Assembly (NCBI GenBank): GCA_037447655.1
Contig: JBBHKE010003570.1
Span: forward strand, 165,981-229,980
Length of the DNA: 64,000 bases
Source of the DNA: Zygnema cylindricum
Lineage: Eukaryota > Streptophyta > Zygnematophyceae > Zygnematales > Zygnemataceae
Reading direction: 5' to 3'
The notes under the pieces were generated by a model. That model worked only from the letters and a program-made list of their open reading frames with translations. It did not search any database and was not told the origin of the DNA. Shown one piece after another: positions 47,737-59,503 of the stretch (positions are counted from its first letter, which is position 1; each line of letters begins with the position of its first letter). The position numbers and the translations under genes are program-made.

Positions 47737-49419
47737 GGGTGCGTCTCCATGTGCCAAAGTAAGGGTTTTTTCCTGTCGTTTTCCTGTAAAACTTAGAGCC
47801 GTACTGCGTAAGTTTCAACTGTACAACAAATTTGAAAAAAGGAGAAGTACATTTTGCTTAATCATCGAATTTAAGATGTACTACATGTTGTGGTCTTGTG
47901 TTCTTCGAAATACGGCCACGCCAAAAAACGTCATCTTCAAACTTTTCTTTAAAAAACAGGGACGATGTGTTTTAAAACAAAATATTTGCGAAAGTCAAAT
48001 AGGAACAGGTATTAGCACGTGTAAAAAAATTTACACAACTTTCAAACGAATTCAATAGACGGCGAAAGGTACACTATTCGTTATATTTTGTCCGTTTGTG
48101 TTCAGGTACGACAAGGCAAGTTACACAATTTGTTAGGTTTTGTCCGTTTGCACTTGGTACGGATTTTATTTCGCTAGGGGTCTTAAGATTAGGTTGCCAT
48201 TTCACGTCGAGCGGAGAGGTGACGCAAAGGCAAAGTGCATCTTCATCAATTGTGAAAGGGCGCAGACTGGAAGGCGGTAAGTCTACAATGTCACGAAAAC
48301 TCATGCGACGTCACAAGCAGCTATAAAAAATAACGTGTGTCATCACAGATTGTAGACGATGACAGCCGTCACGGGCATTGTCAGCGTGTACAATCATCAC
48401 ACCCTTGAGTAACCAAGTCGTTATTACTAGTGTTGTGTATCGGTAAAAAACTTATCGCGATAACACCGATACCGATAGTTATCGCATCGAACGGTCAAAG
48501 GTTCTGATATATCGGTCTGGGACCAACAAATTCCATATCGACAATTACTTTAAAAATATATATTATGCACACAATAGTACTTTATAACATACTATATTAT
48601 TTTATTGAATTTATATAGCGTGGCATGCCACGTGTAAAAATCTGTTCCATTACCGTTTAACTGCAATTTATTACGGATAGCGCAGCACGTAAATGTTGAA
48701 CGGTTAACTGAACAAAAAATTTACGGCGCCGCACGGGATTTTACTAAAAGACTAGTGAACATGAAACTGGAAAAAGACGACGGACACAAAAGTACAATGG
48801 ACGCAAAATAACATTCTGCGCGCCGCCGGAATCGAACGGACGACTTGGAATGGGAAAACACGAGCGGACGGGCCAACGTGAGCGCCGGCATCCCGGAATG
48901 GCTCTTTCGGCATGTTATGCCAAAAAAGTTGACAGATTGACACGTGGCAGGTCCCCCGTGGATCTCAAGGAATAAAGGGACAAAGCCATGGCGTCGGATT
49001 TGAAAGGTACATCATTTTTACTAGATCCATATCAAAACCGTACAGATCTCATGGCGGCTACGGTACTTTCTATGCTTGTACACGTCCGGAGAAATAAGAC
49101 GTACACTTGAGTGTACACACCGTACATTTATCTGTACGGTCCGTACAGTTATCGCCGATAATTATCGTTATCGACATTATCGCCGATAAGTACCCGATAT
49201 TATCGGCTACTTATCGGCGATAAGACCGGTGTCGATATATCGTACCAATATATCGATTATCGGATACCCGAAAAAAAGGCCCATATCGGTTATCGGCAAA
49301 TCCTTACCGATACACAACACTAGTTATTACACATAAATACACCTGAAATACGCGTCCGCTGGATCTGCGCTAAAAAACAAAGTAATTTCGCTAAGTTTCA
49401 AGTACATGGAAACGCACCC
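47737..49419. mobile_element. H-family copy 4, split by a hAT element
   Basis: Ends GGGTGCGTCTCCATGTGCC and TACATGGAAACGCACCC are inverted. Flanks are TAA and TTA, which both fit TWA but do not match. Its body is interrupted at 48428 by a hAT insertion; without it the element is about 780 bp, like 51967-52744. Confidence 0.75.
48420..49330. mobile_element. hAT element (family T), complete, non-autonomous
   Basis: 48428-49322 (895 bp) is bounded by perfect 19-bp inverted ends TAGTGTTGTGTATCGGTAA and by an exact 8-bp target duplication GTTATTAC at 48420-48427 and 49323-49330. The TAGTG start fits hAT ends. It has no transposase frame. CGATA-rich subterminal repeats flank both ends. It inserted into H-family copy 4. 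Confidence 0.93.
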
Positions 49420-49422
49420 TTA

Positions 49423-50100
49423 GTCCGTCGAAATAGTACAGAATTCATAGTGCGGAAATAAAATACGAAATGAGTACGTCTATGTCGCGACGTGATATTG
49501 GATATGATGCGATCAAGCAACAACGTCTTCTCGTTGGTTCGCACAAAATCTTTACTATCTTTATCGAATATGATTACGTCGTGCATTTAATCCTACAGTC
49601 GAGAGTGTAAAGTACTCCACGTATCCACACAGTAATTCCAATAAATAATTCATTCAGATAACTCTAAATCCTTTGGAGTCCTCGAGCTCTCTCTCCAACA
49701 TAATTTTGAGCGGACTAAAGCTTTAAAAACAACACTCCTCTAAAGCTTTTGACTCACTTAGCCACTTAGTCCACATGCGTCCCAGGAAAGCCGTAATTTA
49801 TGAGTAGGTAGGGCTTTTGTTAACATATCAACCACCATATTCTCATATAATACTTAGCATAATATAACAATTTTAGCAAACATTGTCTCTCCAACAAAAT
49901 AAAATCTTATATTTATATGTTTGCTCGTAAATTGATGAGCTCGATTTTAGGTGATCGCAATAACCGCTTGATTTTCAGGGGGCGGAATGAAGAAAACTGA
50001 GCTTTTGGACGAGAGATTTTACCCAAACTAATTTCTTTATGCTTAAGCTCGTTGCCATATATTATGCCACCATTGTAGATTTGGAAGTCCCCCTTTTAAG
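49423..50100 (-). pseudogene. Relic of a different Copia lineage: RNase H end and 3' LTR start
   Basis: On the minus strand 49846-49758 reads ENMVVDMLTKALPTHKL… and ends CGLSG-stop, the typical Copia RNase H terminus. Upstream, to about 50080, degraded NQAVIAI and SKHINIRF motifs remain. A purine tract (AAAGCTTTAGAGGAG on the minus strand) is followed at 49734 by TGTTGTTTTT, a plausible 3' LTR start extending left. It differs from Copia-1 to -4, which end in PVPSPKL. Confidence 0.7.
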
Positions 50101-50259
50101 CTTGCTGCTCAAATAGAACGTTCTGTTTTTAACATAAACCACAAACTCAATTGTAGATCTACAGCTTCTCGTGTCACCTTAACTCGCATAACACGAAGTT
50201 TAGCTTTTATGTCACTTCTTCCCAGTGTCAATTTAAAATCATATGTCCTAGTTAAATCC

Positions 50260-50606
50260 CTCATGACCTTGAAAACGAAATCAAGAAACCATGGCGGGAA
50301 GTTTCGCAATAGCGACGTCCACGCTATCGCAAGTGAGCATGGCGTCAAAATGTTACAAACCCTAGACATCTACATAATCACACGAAACTAGACGTTGAAA
50401 ACACAACCCTTATTTTTTAAGCGATATCAATTGTCGCGAGTTTTGTACTCGTATGCACTCTGAAATTACATCCACGTCTACATCCATCATAATTAAAAGT
50501 GACAATTTCTTTATCGAACATTGGAACACTTTGAAAAGTATTAAAAAGAAGCTTCGCTAAAAAAAAAAGTAATAAGACTAAGTTTAAATTACATGGGAAC
50601 ATGCCC
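50260..50606. mobile_element. H-family fragment (right half)
   Basis: This matches the right half of 22185-23122 (GCGACGTCSACGCTATCGYAAGTGAGC, then CAAACCCTARACA) and ends ACATGGGAACATGCCC followed by TAA. Its left half is absent next to the Copia relic. Confidence 0.65.
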
Positions 50607-50655
50607 TAAGTTCAATATAACACTTCACAATTAGATTTTAATTATTTAGCTAAGG

Positions 50656-51963
50656 GTACGTCGCCATGTAATTGTAACTTAACAAACCCAATTTGTATTA
50701 TAACGTAGATTATTGGCACATGATTTTTAAGTGCCCTTTTGCGTAACAACGGAATTGCTACGTATGGGTGTGACGATTGTAAAAGCATAAAATGCTTGTG
50801 ATAATTGTTAAAGTCTCCATCTGTCTTGACGTACCATATTTTTTTCAACTTTTTTGTACGTTGCAAGGCATAACGTATCTTTAGAAATGTTTTGGTACGA
50901 CAAAATGCATATTGTGTTTTTGGAAACGTTTTGGTACGTCACTTATCTTTGCGTGACATGGTAGACATACAACCTTCGATTTTGCACTGTTTATGGTTGT
51001 ACATGATGCTTTTGCGTTTGCCTCTCCTGTCCGGTCGCCATGAGTGGACATAAAATGAGCCAAAATAAATAGGCGTCTGTTGGATTTTTCCCATCGCGAC
51101 TTCGTTCACGCATGTGAGACCACCATAATGTTTTCTCATGCTCCCTACCGGTGAACTTATAACCACCTTGTGAGAGAATGTGAAATGGTGAAGTTTGAAT
51201 GTGTGAATGGGGCAGAAGGTGAGAGAGGCATTGAGTGCGAGCGACAGTGGCCCTTTCACGGATTTTTTAACTTTTAGTGAAATAGCATTGAAGCCTTGAG
51301 ACCCTTGCAAAATATAATATGTATAAGGTGCAAGCGGAGATAAATAGACAACCGTGTGCTTTTTTTCATCGTCGGAACCTTTCGAAAACTTTTGACACTT
51401 GCGAATCTATTTTTCTATTTGTGGAGCGTTGTTACTTTACTTTTAAACACATCAACGATGCGTTTTAAGATAAATTTTGAAGATGGTGTGGCCATGGGTC
51501 GAAAAGCATAAGTCGACACCTTGTGGTACATTTTGAGTTCGATACGCAATTAAAATCGAATCTCATGCCGGAGTACACCGTTTCATTCCCAAAATAAGAC
51601 AGTAAACCGAGTTTTTGAATCGAGGCATGACGATTTCAATGTAGGCATGCTTATTAAACGTTTTTACACTTCATGTTTAACGCATAGCTTGAGTTTTACA
51701 TGGTGTTCCACAGCTGAATACGAAAAGCTGGGTACCGGTGTGGTAGAAGNNNNNNNNNNATTTTGTGTAGCAGGGAACAAAATTTTGTGTATCAGGGAGA
51801 AAAAATTTATTTTCAAACTTTTACTGCAAAAAACCGTACCGTTTCCCAGGTTATTGTGTTCTGCTGTTGTGCATCATGTAGGATTTAAACTACTACTGCG
51901 TTTTACATGAAGATGAAAAAAAGCATGTCCGAGATTCAACTGGTTTTCAAGTTTCCCTATGTG
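50656..51963. other. H-family-like end and unclassified sequence; includes an assembly gap
   Basis: GGGTACGTCGCCATGTAATTG at 50656 after TAA resembles an H-family left end. A 10-N gap lies at 51750-51759. No gene is recognised; the short frames here have no family features. Confidence 0.4.
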
Positions 51964-51966
51964 TAA

Positions 51967-52744
51967 GGGTGCGTCTCCATGTGCCAAAGTAAGGGTTTTT
52001 TCCTGTCGTTTTCCTGTAAAACTTAGAGCCTGTACGAAAAAAAGTAGAAGTACATTTTGCGTCATCATCAAATTTAGGATGTACTACGTGTTGTCGTCTT
52101 GTGTTATTGGACCCTTTGCCATGCCAAAAAACGTCATTTTCAAACTTTTATTTAAAAAAGAGGGACTATGTGTTTTAAAACAAGGGACGATGTGTTTTAA
52201 AACAAATTATTAAAAAAAAAACAAATAGGAACACGTATTAACACGTGTAAAAAAATAACAAAAATTTAAATAGAATTCAATCAATGCCTAAAGGTACACT
52301 ATTCGTTATGTATTTTGTCCGTTTGCGTTAAGGTACGACGAGGCAAAGTACTCAAATTGTTAAGTTTTGTCCGTTTGCGCCGGGTAGGGATTCTGTTTTC
52401 GTCAGGAGTCTAAAGATTCTGATGTCATTTCACGTCGAGCAGAGAAGCGACGCAAAAGCAAGATGCATCTTCTTCAACCATAAAACAACACAAGCTGGAA
52501 GGCGGTACGTCTACTATGTCAAAAAAACTCATGCGACGTCACAAGCAGCTATAAAATATAACGTACGTCATCACAGATTGAAGACGATGACAACCGTCAC
52601 ATGCATTGTCATTGTATACAATCGTCACACCCTTAATTAACTATGTTGTTGTTACACATAAGGATGATTGAAATCTGGGTCCTCCGGATTTGCGCTAAAA
52701 AACAAAGTTTTTTTGCTAAGTTTGAAGTACATAGAGACGCACTC
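51967..52744. mobile_element. H-family copy 5, intact with TAA duplication
   Basis: It is bounded by TAA at 51964-51966 and 52745-52747. Ends are GGGTGCGTCTCCATGTGCC and TACATAGAGACGCACTC. The left 110 bp are almost identical to copy 4 (47737 onward), including the flank TTTCAAGTTTCCCTATGTG, so flank and element probably spread together. Confidence 0.8.
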
Positions 52745-52747
52745 TAA

Positions 52748-53432
52748 GAACGTATTCGTAAATTACGTTTGTGACGATTGTATACGTCGATAACACCTGT
52801 GACGGCTGTCAACGTCTACAATCTGTGTTGTCGCACGATATTTTTGGGAACTGCTTGTGACGTAGCGTGTCTTGCCGTGACATTGTGGACGTACCGCATT
52901 CCAACATGTGTAGTTTCACGGTTGAAGAAGATGCGCTTTGCCTTCGCGTCTCCTGCTTGGGCGACGTGAAATGACATCGGAATTTCAAGACCTCTGCAAA
53001 AAAATAATCCGTACTGAACGAAAACTGATAAAACCAAACAAATTGTGTACTTTTATTCGTCGTATTGAACGCAAACGGACAAAACATATCGAATTTCAAA
53101 CTTTTATTTGTCCTTGGAAATCGTATGAATTTTTTCAAAAATTATGGCACGTGCGAATACATGTTCCTAATTGTTTATAAAAAATACATGGTTTTAAAAC
53201 ACATCGCGTATGTTTTTTACACATAAGTTTGAAGATGATGTTTTTTGTCGTGGAAGTGGGTCGAAAAACACAAGACGACAAATTTTTGTACATCCTAAGT
53301 TCGAGGATGACGTAAATTGTACTCTACAAATTTGCGATTCCTTCGTACGGTTGCAACTTAGATAGTACGGCGCTAAGTTTTACAGGAAAACGACAGAAAA
53401 AAATCCTTACTTATGCCTATAGGGACATACCC
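52748..53432. mobile_element. Inverted H-family copy 6, tail to tail with copy 5
   Basis: Read on the minus strand it starts GGGTATGTCCCTATAGGCATAAG near 53430 and runs through the TTTTCCTGTAAAACTTAG and GACGCGAAGGCAAAGCGCATCTTC segments, the same order as copy 5. A related end piece (GATCTGCGCTAAAATCAAAG… to CTTACCC) continues to 53526. Confidence 0.65.
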
Positions 53433-53975
53433 TAACACATAGGGACACCTGAAATCCTGGTCCGTCGGATCTGCGCTAAAATCAAAGTAAGTTTGCTAAG
53501 TTATAAGAACATGGAGACTTACCCTTAAATCAGCACATGAACACCGACAAATATGCATGGCTAGGTTTTGGAGTTTTAGCTTGTGTACTTATAGGTACAC
53601 AAAAACCTGTACGATTAGGTGCATGGGGTATAAAGAGGGAAAAATAGGAAAAAAACAAAGGCGAGAATAGCACCACACCAAAAATTATATCCATTTGCGT
53701 ATCGGCCAAAATCAGAAAAGATGTATAATGATATTTATATCGTAACATCATAAAAATTAAAACTAATTGAACGATATTTTCTGAATTGAGGTTTTTTAGA
53801 TGTACGAAATTTACAAAAAATAACGAGTGTACAAAATGTACGGACTGATTATCTGTCGCCCGATATCTCCTTTCGATATCTAGATATAACTGGACGATTT
53901 TTTATGAATTTCAGCAATGGCATTTAAGATTTTTACAAAATGTACGATGCGCCAAAATGAATCAGTGACTGTGTA

Positions 53976-54192
53976 CACCGCCAACCGCTATTAGCGTTGT
54001 GTACGCTAATCCCGTCCCGCTTTTTTTTTCTTTTATTCTCAAATAGAATTATCCACAATATTTAAAAAAAACCCTAATTCCTAATTAGAGTAATCGATTT
54101 TTTCAAAAATTTCCAAATTCCCAATTAGCGTGAACCACGCTAATTATTCGTATACGCTAAAGAAACTTCTACGCGAATAGCGATTGGCGGTG
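53976..54192. mobile_element. M-family TA-target miniature element upstream of the carrier gene
   Basis: 217 bp with CACCGCCAACCGCTATTAGCG and CGCGAATAGCGATTGGCGGTG ends and TA on both sides. It lies about 300 bp before the carrier start codon. Confidence 0.8.
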
Positions 54193-54447
54193 TAGTGTGT
54201 ACCAAATGTACGACTAATTATCTGTTAGTCTATATCGAATCGGGAAATTGATTACCTAGACCCCTAAAAAAGTACATATCGATGTCTGGGAAGTGGTTTG
54301 ATACGCAGCACCAGGAAGTGTTGCATGCAGAAGAGAAGAAGGCGACGCGGCAACTGCAGAGTTCTGTCCGAAGCTCCGTCTGCTCCCTTGGCCTCTACTC
54401 GCAACCATCTCCCGGTTGACAGATTTTTAGTGACAGATTTTCTGCAG

Positions 54448-54492
54448 GTTTGGCCCGTATTTTTCTTTTTTTTCTATTTTTTCGATTGACAG
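54448..54492 (+). other. Possible 45-nt intron in the carrier 5' leader
   Basis: CTGCAG|GTTTGG at 54448 and a T-rich tract ending GATTGACAG at 54492, just before the ATG, have splice-site form. An upstream ATG at 54325 opens a frame that would end in TGA overlapping the carrier ATG if this were spliced. Only the sequence pattern supports this. Confidence 0.35.
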
Positions 54493-54494
54493 CC

Positions 54495-57400
54495 ATGACA
54501 ACAGCAGCAGAGCCCCCTGAAAACGCCATTGATGGTGATCCGATATGGATCGATCCCACGGAGGAGGAGCGGCCTTGGGAGCTTCAGACTCTTCTGCCGA
54601 CATTTGCAAAGGAGCTTCTTGCTGGTGGCGTTGCTGGTGGCATCGCCAAAACCGCTGTCGCTCCTTTAGAGAGAGTCAAAATTCTCTTTCAGGTCAGGTT
54701 TTTGTTGGTTTTTGCTGTACTTTTTGCATTTGTTTTTTGCTTATTACACTTTCTTTCTTATTATTTTTCCAACATGTCTAGTGAAAACTAAAGGTGCAGG
54801 CATTCTTAAAGAAGTGAACCTACATCGCATAAATCTGTTTGAGTTCTTTGTATTGTAAAACTATTATTTGTATTTCTGTCCTCGTAGATATTGACGTTTA
54901 AAGAGCCGATTTGCCTCAAAAACTTGGCGACTCATGTCATTATTCATCTCATGCAAAGGAGCTCTGTTGAAGCTTTGAAATTGTTTCTCTACACTTCGGA
55001 AATTTATTACACTAAAGTTTTGTTCCTTATGTACTAATTATACCGTGGATGGATGAAAGTGTCCAGTTACACCCTTTCACCCTTGTTGAAAAATGTTGTG
55101 GACTCTTCTATTTCCACATTTGCAATGATTACCTTTCCGGACGTGAACTGTGCCCTGTGTGATTGTAACAATCATTGATCGGATTCTTTTTAAAAAAAAT
55201 CTTTTTGGCTTTTCGAATCAGCCGTCTTCATCATCTGTATTCCATTGTTGGAACTTATGGATGTTAATGTCTGTTGTGGACTCCAGTCTGATAGATTGTT
55301 CACACTTCAATTTTTTACAATGGAAATGGAGTATTTTTTGTGCTTGGTTTTCATCTAAGTTCTCCTAGGAATGTAATTTTTAACTCGAAAGTGTAATGGA
55401 GTATCTAGTGATAGGATACTTTTGGAGGATTATTCCTTTCTCCTGTCTTTTAATTTGCTGTGAGTCTTAGAAATTTTTCCTCCTTCAATTATTCCTGCTT
55501 GCCTTTGTTTTAGTTGTCCTTTCCCTGTGTGTGATTTTTTTTTTGTCTTGCGCTTACTCTTAAGACCTTTACGGAGTCTACTTTTCAAGGGTTCACTGTG
55601 AAGATGGAGATACTTTATGGCAGGGAGAAGTTTCCCTAGAAATGAAATATCCAATTCTAGTCTGTAACAACTCAAAGATCCCATCATTTCTCTTCACTGT
55701 CCTATCATGTAGATGCTGTTGAAGCCCCTGACTTTCTATTGTTAGCAATTCATTCCTGTTTGGCTTGAAATTCAGAGTTTGCTATCGCAATTGCAATTGT
55801 GCAGTTTGTCTCACATTCACATGGCCATTGATTTTTTTTCTGGAGAGCTATGCTCTGACGAGGTATAACATGCTTTGGACTGCAGACCAAACGTGGAAGT
55901 TTTCAGACTGTCGGACTTTGGCGGTCTTTCGGAATTATTATTCGTGAGGAGGGGATTCCGGGCTTCTTTAAGTGAGCAGCCATTATTTCACCACCATAAC
56001 CCTTGGGAAATTCTGTTTTTTTTTAAGAACAGAAAAAGCCTTATATGATATGCTGGCGAAAGTAAGCTTTTGTGAAGTGGGGATGTTGTGTAATAGCTTG
56101 CTATCAAAGCTAGGGGAATCAAACGTGTTTTTCTTTCGGTTTTGTTGGTTCAGGTATGCAAAGATTTGGGCATGTTCAGAAAGGCTGTAGCTTGTTATTT
56201 CTTTAGTTGAAAAAATTGCAGCCATCCTCAAGGGTGAATCACGTTGTTAACTTTGCTCCTACAATCAAAGTACAGTTTTCTTTACGTTCTTGTTTTCCTG
56301 GCTGCAGTCTGCTGTTTAATGGAACTTGAAAGGTAAACAACTTTAAATGCATTTAGCCTTCAGGAGATGCATGGGCAAAGAGTCTCTGGGCCTGTGCTCG
56401 TCTCAAATCTGCAGAGAATTGTCAAGCCAAAAGATTTGGAGACCTGCTCTGCTGGAGACTGTCAAAACACATTGTTTGACTTTGGGCTCTCCTCTTAATG
56501 GGGCGATCCTGTGCCCTATTCTGCAGCTTTTCTCCCTCGGCAAACTTTGCTTTATCTTGCGAGCTGCTCAGGGACCCCGATCAATGAGAACATGCAGCCT
56601 CGTGTGGGTTCAGGGGAAACACTGCGAGTGTTGCACGAGTGGTGCCGTATGCAGCCCTCCACTTCATGGCCTATGAGCAGTACCGCCGCTGGATTGTGGC
56701 ATGCTATCATCCATCTGTGGAGATCAGCCCTGTTGTGGATCTCATGGCGGGCTCAATTGCGGGAGCCACTGCTGTCGTCAGCACATATCCACTGGACCTT
56801 ATTCGCACACGCCTTGCTTATCAGGTAAGGCTGCATCAGCTTGTTTTTGTAGGATGCGGTTAAATGTAACTATGAGTGCCGGATAGGGAATGAAGGCATC
56901 TCCCTTGTGAACCCTCGATATGATTATTTGAATGGTCGATGTATGGGTATAAATAATGAATGTGACAGATGGCATCTGAATATAATGCAAGTGATTTTTG
57001 TAATAAGACGACTGTTTGTGTTATTCCAGGTTACAAGTGTAACACCTGGAGGGGCAGCGGTAGGTGTGGGAGGAACAATTCCTGTGTACCGTGGGATTGG
57101 CGAAGCTTTCTTTGGCATTTTTCAACAGGGTGGAGTTCGGGGACTCTACAGAGGAGTCGGTGTGTACCTTTTTCACTGATGCGCAGCTAGAAAAATACTA
57201 GACTTCATTGGTTCTTTAAATTGTGAGACAAAATGGCCAGAACTGAGGTAGAATTGGATCTCCTGTCTCTTCCTTCACAAGGAGATATACGTAATCTCTG
57301 GCTTTTTTGTTTTTCTTCACTTGAGTTTTGCATTCATCTGCTCATGGCTCCTGCAAGCACAGTAGCTGCAAGATCCGCCGAAGCCATTTTCGGTCCTTCC

Positions 57401-58972
57401 AAAAAACACAACATCTCAACAGATGCTTGTTCTATTTGACGTGAAATCTGACTGGCGAGTTTTGTAATCAACTGTAACTATCTGTTCTATGATCAGTGTG
57501 GCCTTGTAGCCATTAATTTATTACATTGACTGTTTTTTATGTACATTTCAGGCCCAACTCTGTGGGGTATTTTGCCGTATGCGGGATTAAAGTTCTATCT
57601 ATATGAAACATTAAAGGCTCAAGTATCACCAGAACAACAACAGTCGATTCCTCTGAAGCTGGCTTTTGGTGCTGTTTCGGGTCTTGTTGGACAAACGATG
57701 ACTTATCCTCTGGATGTGGTTCGCCGTCAAATGCAGGTGAATGTCTGCTGCCATGGTTTTTCTGCCTGTTCTACACCGCGAATCGTTATTAGTGTTAATA
57801 ACACTAATTCGGTGCCAATTTTTCTGGCCACTGGATGTAAAATAATGCAATAATTTTAATTGTTTTATCTTAATGTTAATTTGGTAAGCAGTTCAAAACT
57901 GTCCACATTGCTTGGACCCAAAGTAGAATTATTAACTCTGTCGTTGCAATTTACAGTGTCGGATTGCACCACGAGATCAACTTCAGGCTGGACTTGTTGT
58001 TTTGCCTGGAAATATAGTGACAGGCGTGCCATACTTGTTTTCTGTGCAGGTCCAGACCCCTCCTGTTTCTTTTGTTTTGGCAGGCCATTCTCAGGCTCAA
58101 CACCAGCAGGTGGTCTTTAGAAGTACTTTGGACGGGCTAAGAACCATAGTTCGAACCCAGGGCTGGCGACAATTATATGCGGGTCTGAGCATTAATTATA
58201 TCAAGGTATTTTTGTGAGAGTATGTACAAATGCATTTGACAATGTTTTACTAAAGATTTTTTGTGCACGGGAAATAGCTGAGTAAATAACTTGATATTTC
58301 TTTCCTATCTGGGTAGTTGAGAGATTTATGAAATAGCATCTAATTCAGTTGCTAGTCTTTGCTAGTCTTTCGTGGGTCTTAGATTGTCAGATTGTTTGAA
58401 TCTTTGATCTTTGGTCCGATTGGTAGTTTGATTGTTGACCTGGTTTGGAGGTTGTGGGCTTTGCACAAATTGAGAGGAGAACTGCTAGTGTATACTTGTA
58501 TCTCAGTGGTGCTCCTTGAAGGATTGGGTAAACCAGGGGCTCTTTGACTGAGAATAGCGAGTGACAAAAATCATTTGTCAGATTTTCTGAACCAGTCATG
58601 TGACTGCACTTTAGGTATTAGACAAGTACAAAAGCAATGTATTTTGTTCAGGTAGTGAGGTTGTGTGCGTGGTTTTTAAGAAGTGACATGGATGTTTGGT
58701 TTTGAGAAAATTATTAGCATAATCCTTTTTAGTATAGGGAGTGAGATTGTTAGGTGACAAATTGATCCAATTACCGGTAGGCTGGGGACTAGTCATAAAA
58801 CAAACGGAGTATCTTCTTGCTACTGATATAGAATTCATTGTTCTCAACTGGGGAGCATGCTATTTTGCAGATGGTTCCAAGTGTAGCTATTGGATTTACA
58901 ATCTACGATGGAATGAAAATGTGGCTTCGTGTGCCTCCTCGAGAAAAGCGTAGATCGTCAGCTATTGGATAG
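54495..58972 (+). CDS. Mitochondrial coenzyme A carrier (SLC25 family)
   Basis: Seven exons: 54495-54692, 55886-55971, 56614-56824, 57030-57159, 57552-57736, 58050-58205 and 58871-58972 (TAG), all GT…AG, 355 residues. Three carrier repeats are visible, each with a PX[DE]XX[KR] signature at the end of its odd helix: [24 protein letters not shown] and [58 protein letters not shown] and [15 protein letters not shown] are diagnostic of the plant CoA carriers (Arabidopsis At1g14560 / At4g26180, relatives of SLC25A42, SLC25A16 and yeast Leu5). It should import CoA across the inner mitochondrial membrane. No cleavable presequence is needed in this family and none is seen. AATAAA-like signals at 59331 and 59353 could end the transcript. 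The ATG at 54495 is the first in its frame. Confidence 0.95.
57774..57814. repeat. 41-bp palindromic M-family remnant in carrier intron 5
   Basis: CACCGCGAATCGTTATTAGT…AACACTAATTCGGTG begins after TA and is little more than two M-family ends joined. Confidence 0.6.
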
Positions 58973-59503
58973 GATTGATTCTGTATCATGTTAGCAATTC
59001 AAAAATTTAGAGCAATTTAGGTTAATGCTCTATATGTTATACTCTATCAATGTATGTTACCGATTGTCGTTTACTGCCATTGTTTTGTTACTGACTGCAT
59101 TACGAGTGTATTTACATTTAACTGCAGTTGCTACTTTTTTCAATGTGTAATATGGCTCAAACATCTGTAATGATGGTGTGGTTATGTGTTGTATGGCTGT
59201 TCAGAGAGTGAACTGTTTATGGTTCTGATGTTCATAGGTTCGTCACATGTCATACATACCCTACAGTTGTAATAGGCGCAAAGAATCAAACGAATAATAC
59301 CTAACTAGGTGCGAAGGAGCCAGCTTGGATTAATAAAGGTGAATTGAAGCTGCTTGAATAAATCCAAAACAGGTATAAAAACAAATCTTTAATGAAGGAA
59401 TTAGACTTAAGGCGGAACTAATAATGGCTTTGCAATTGCCAAGCAATGTTCCTAACATCTGAAGTTACACGTATTTGGAGTGCAAAGTATTTGATTAAAG
59501 GCT
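58973..59503. other. Carrier 3' region, no further gene
   Basis: AT-rich sequence with likely poly(A) signals near 59331 and 59353. I see no coding frame before the reverse transcriptase remnant. Confidence 0.5.

Noticed and set aside
54298-54489. Arg-rich frame upstream of the carrier as a targeting presequence
   Set aside because: Neither the unspliced nor the putative spliced leader joins it in frame to the carrier ATG.
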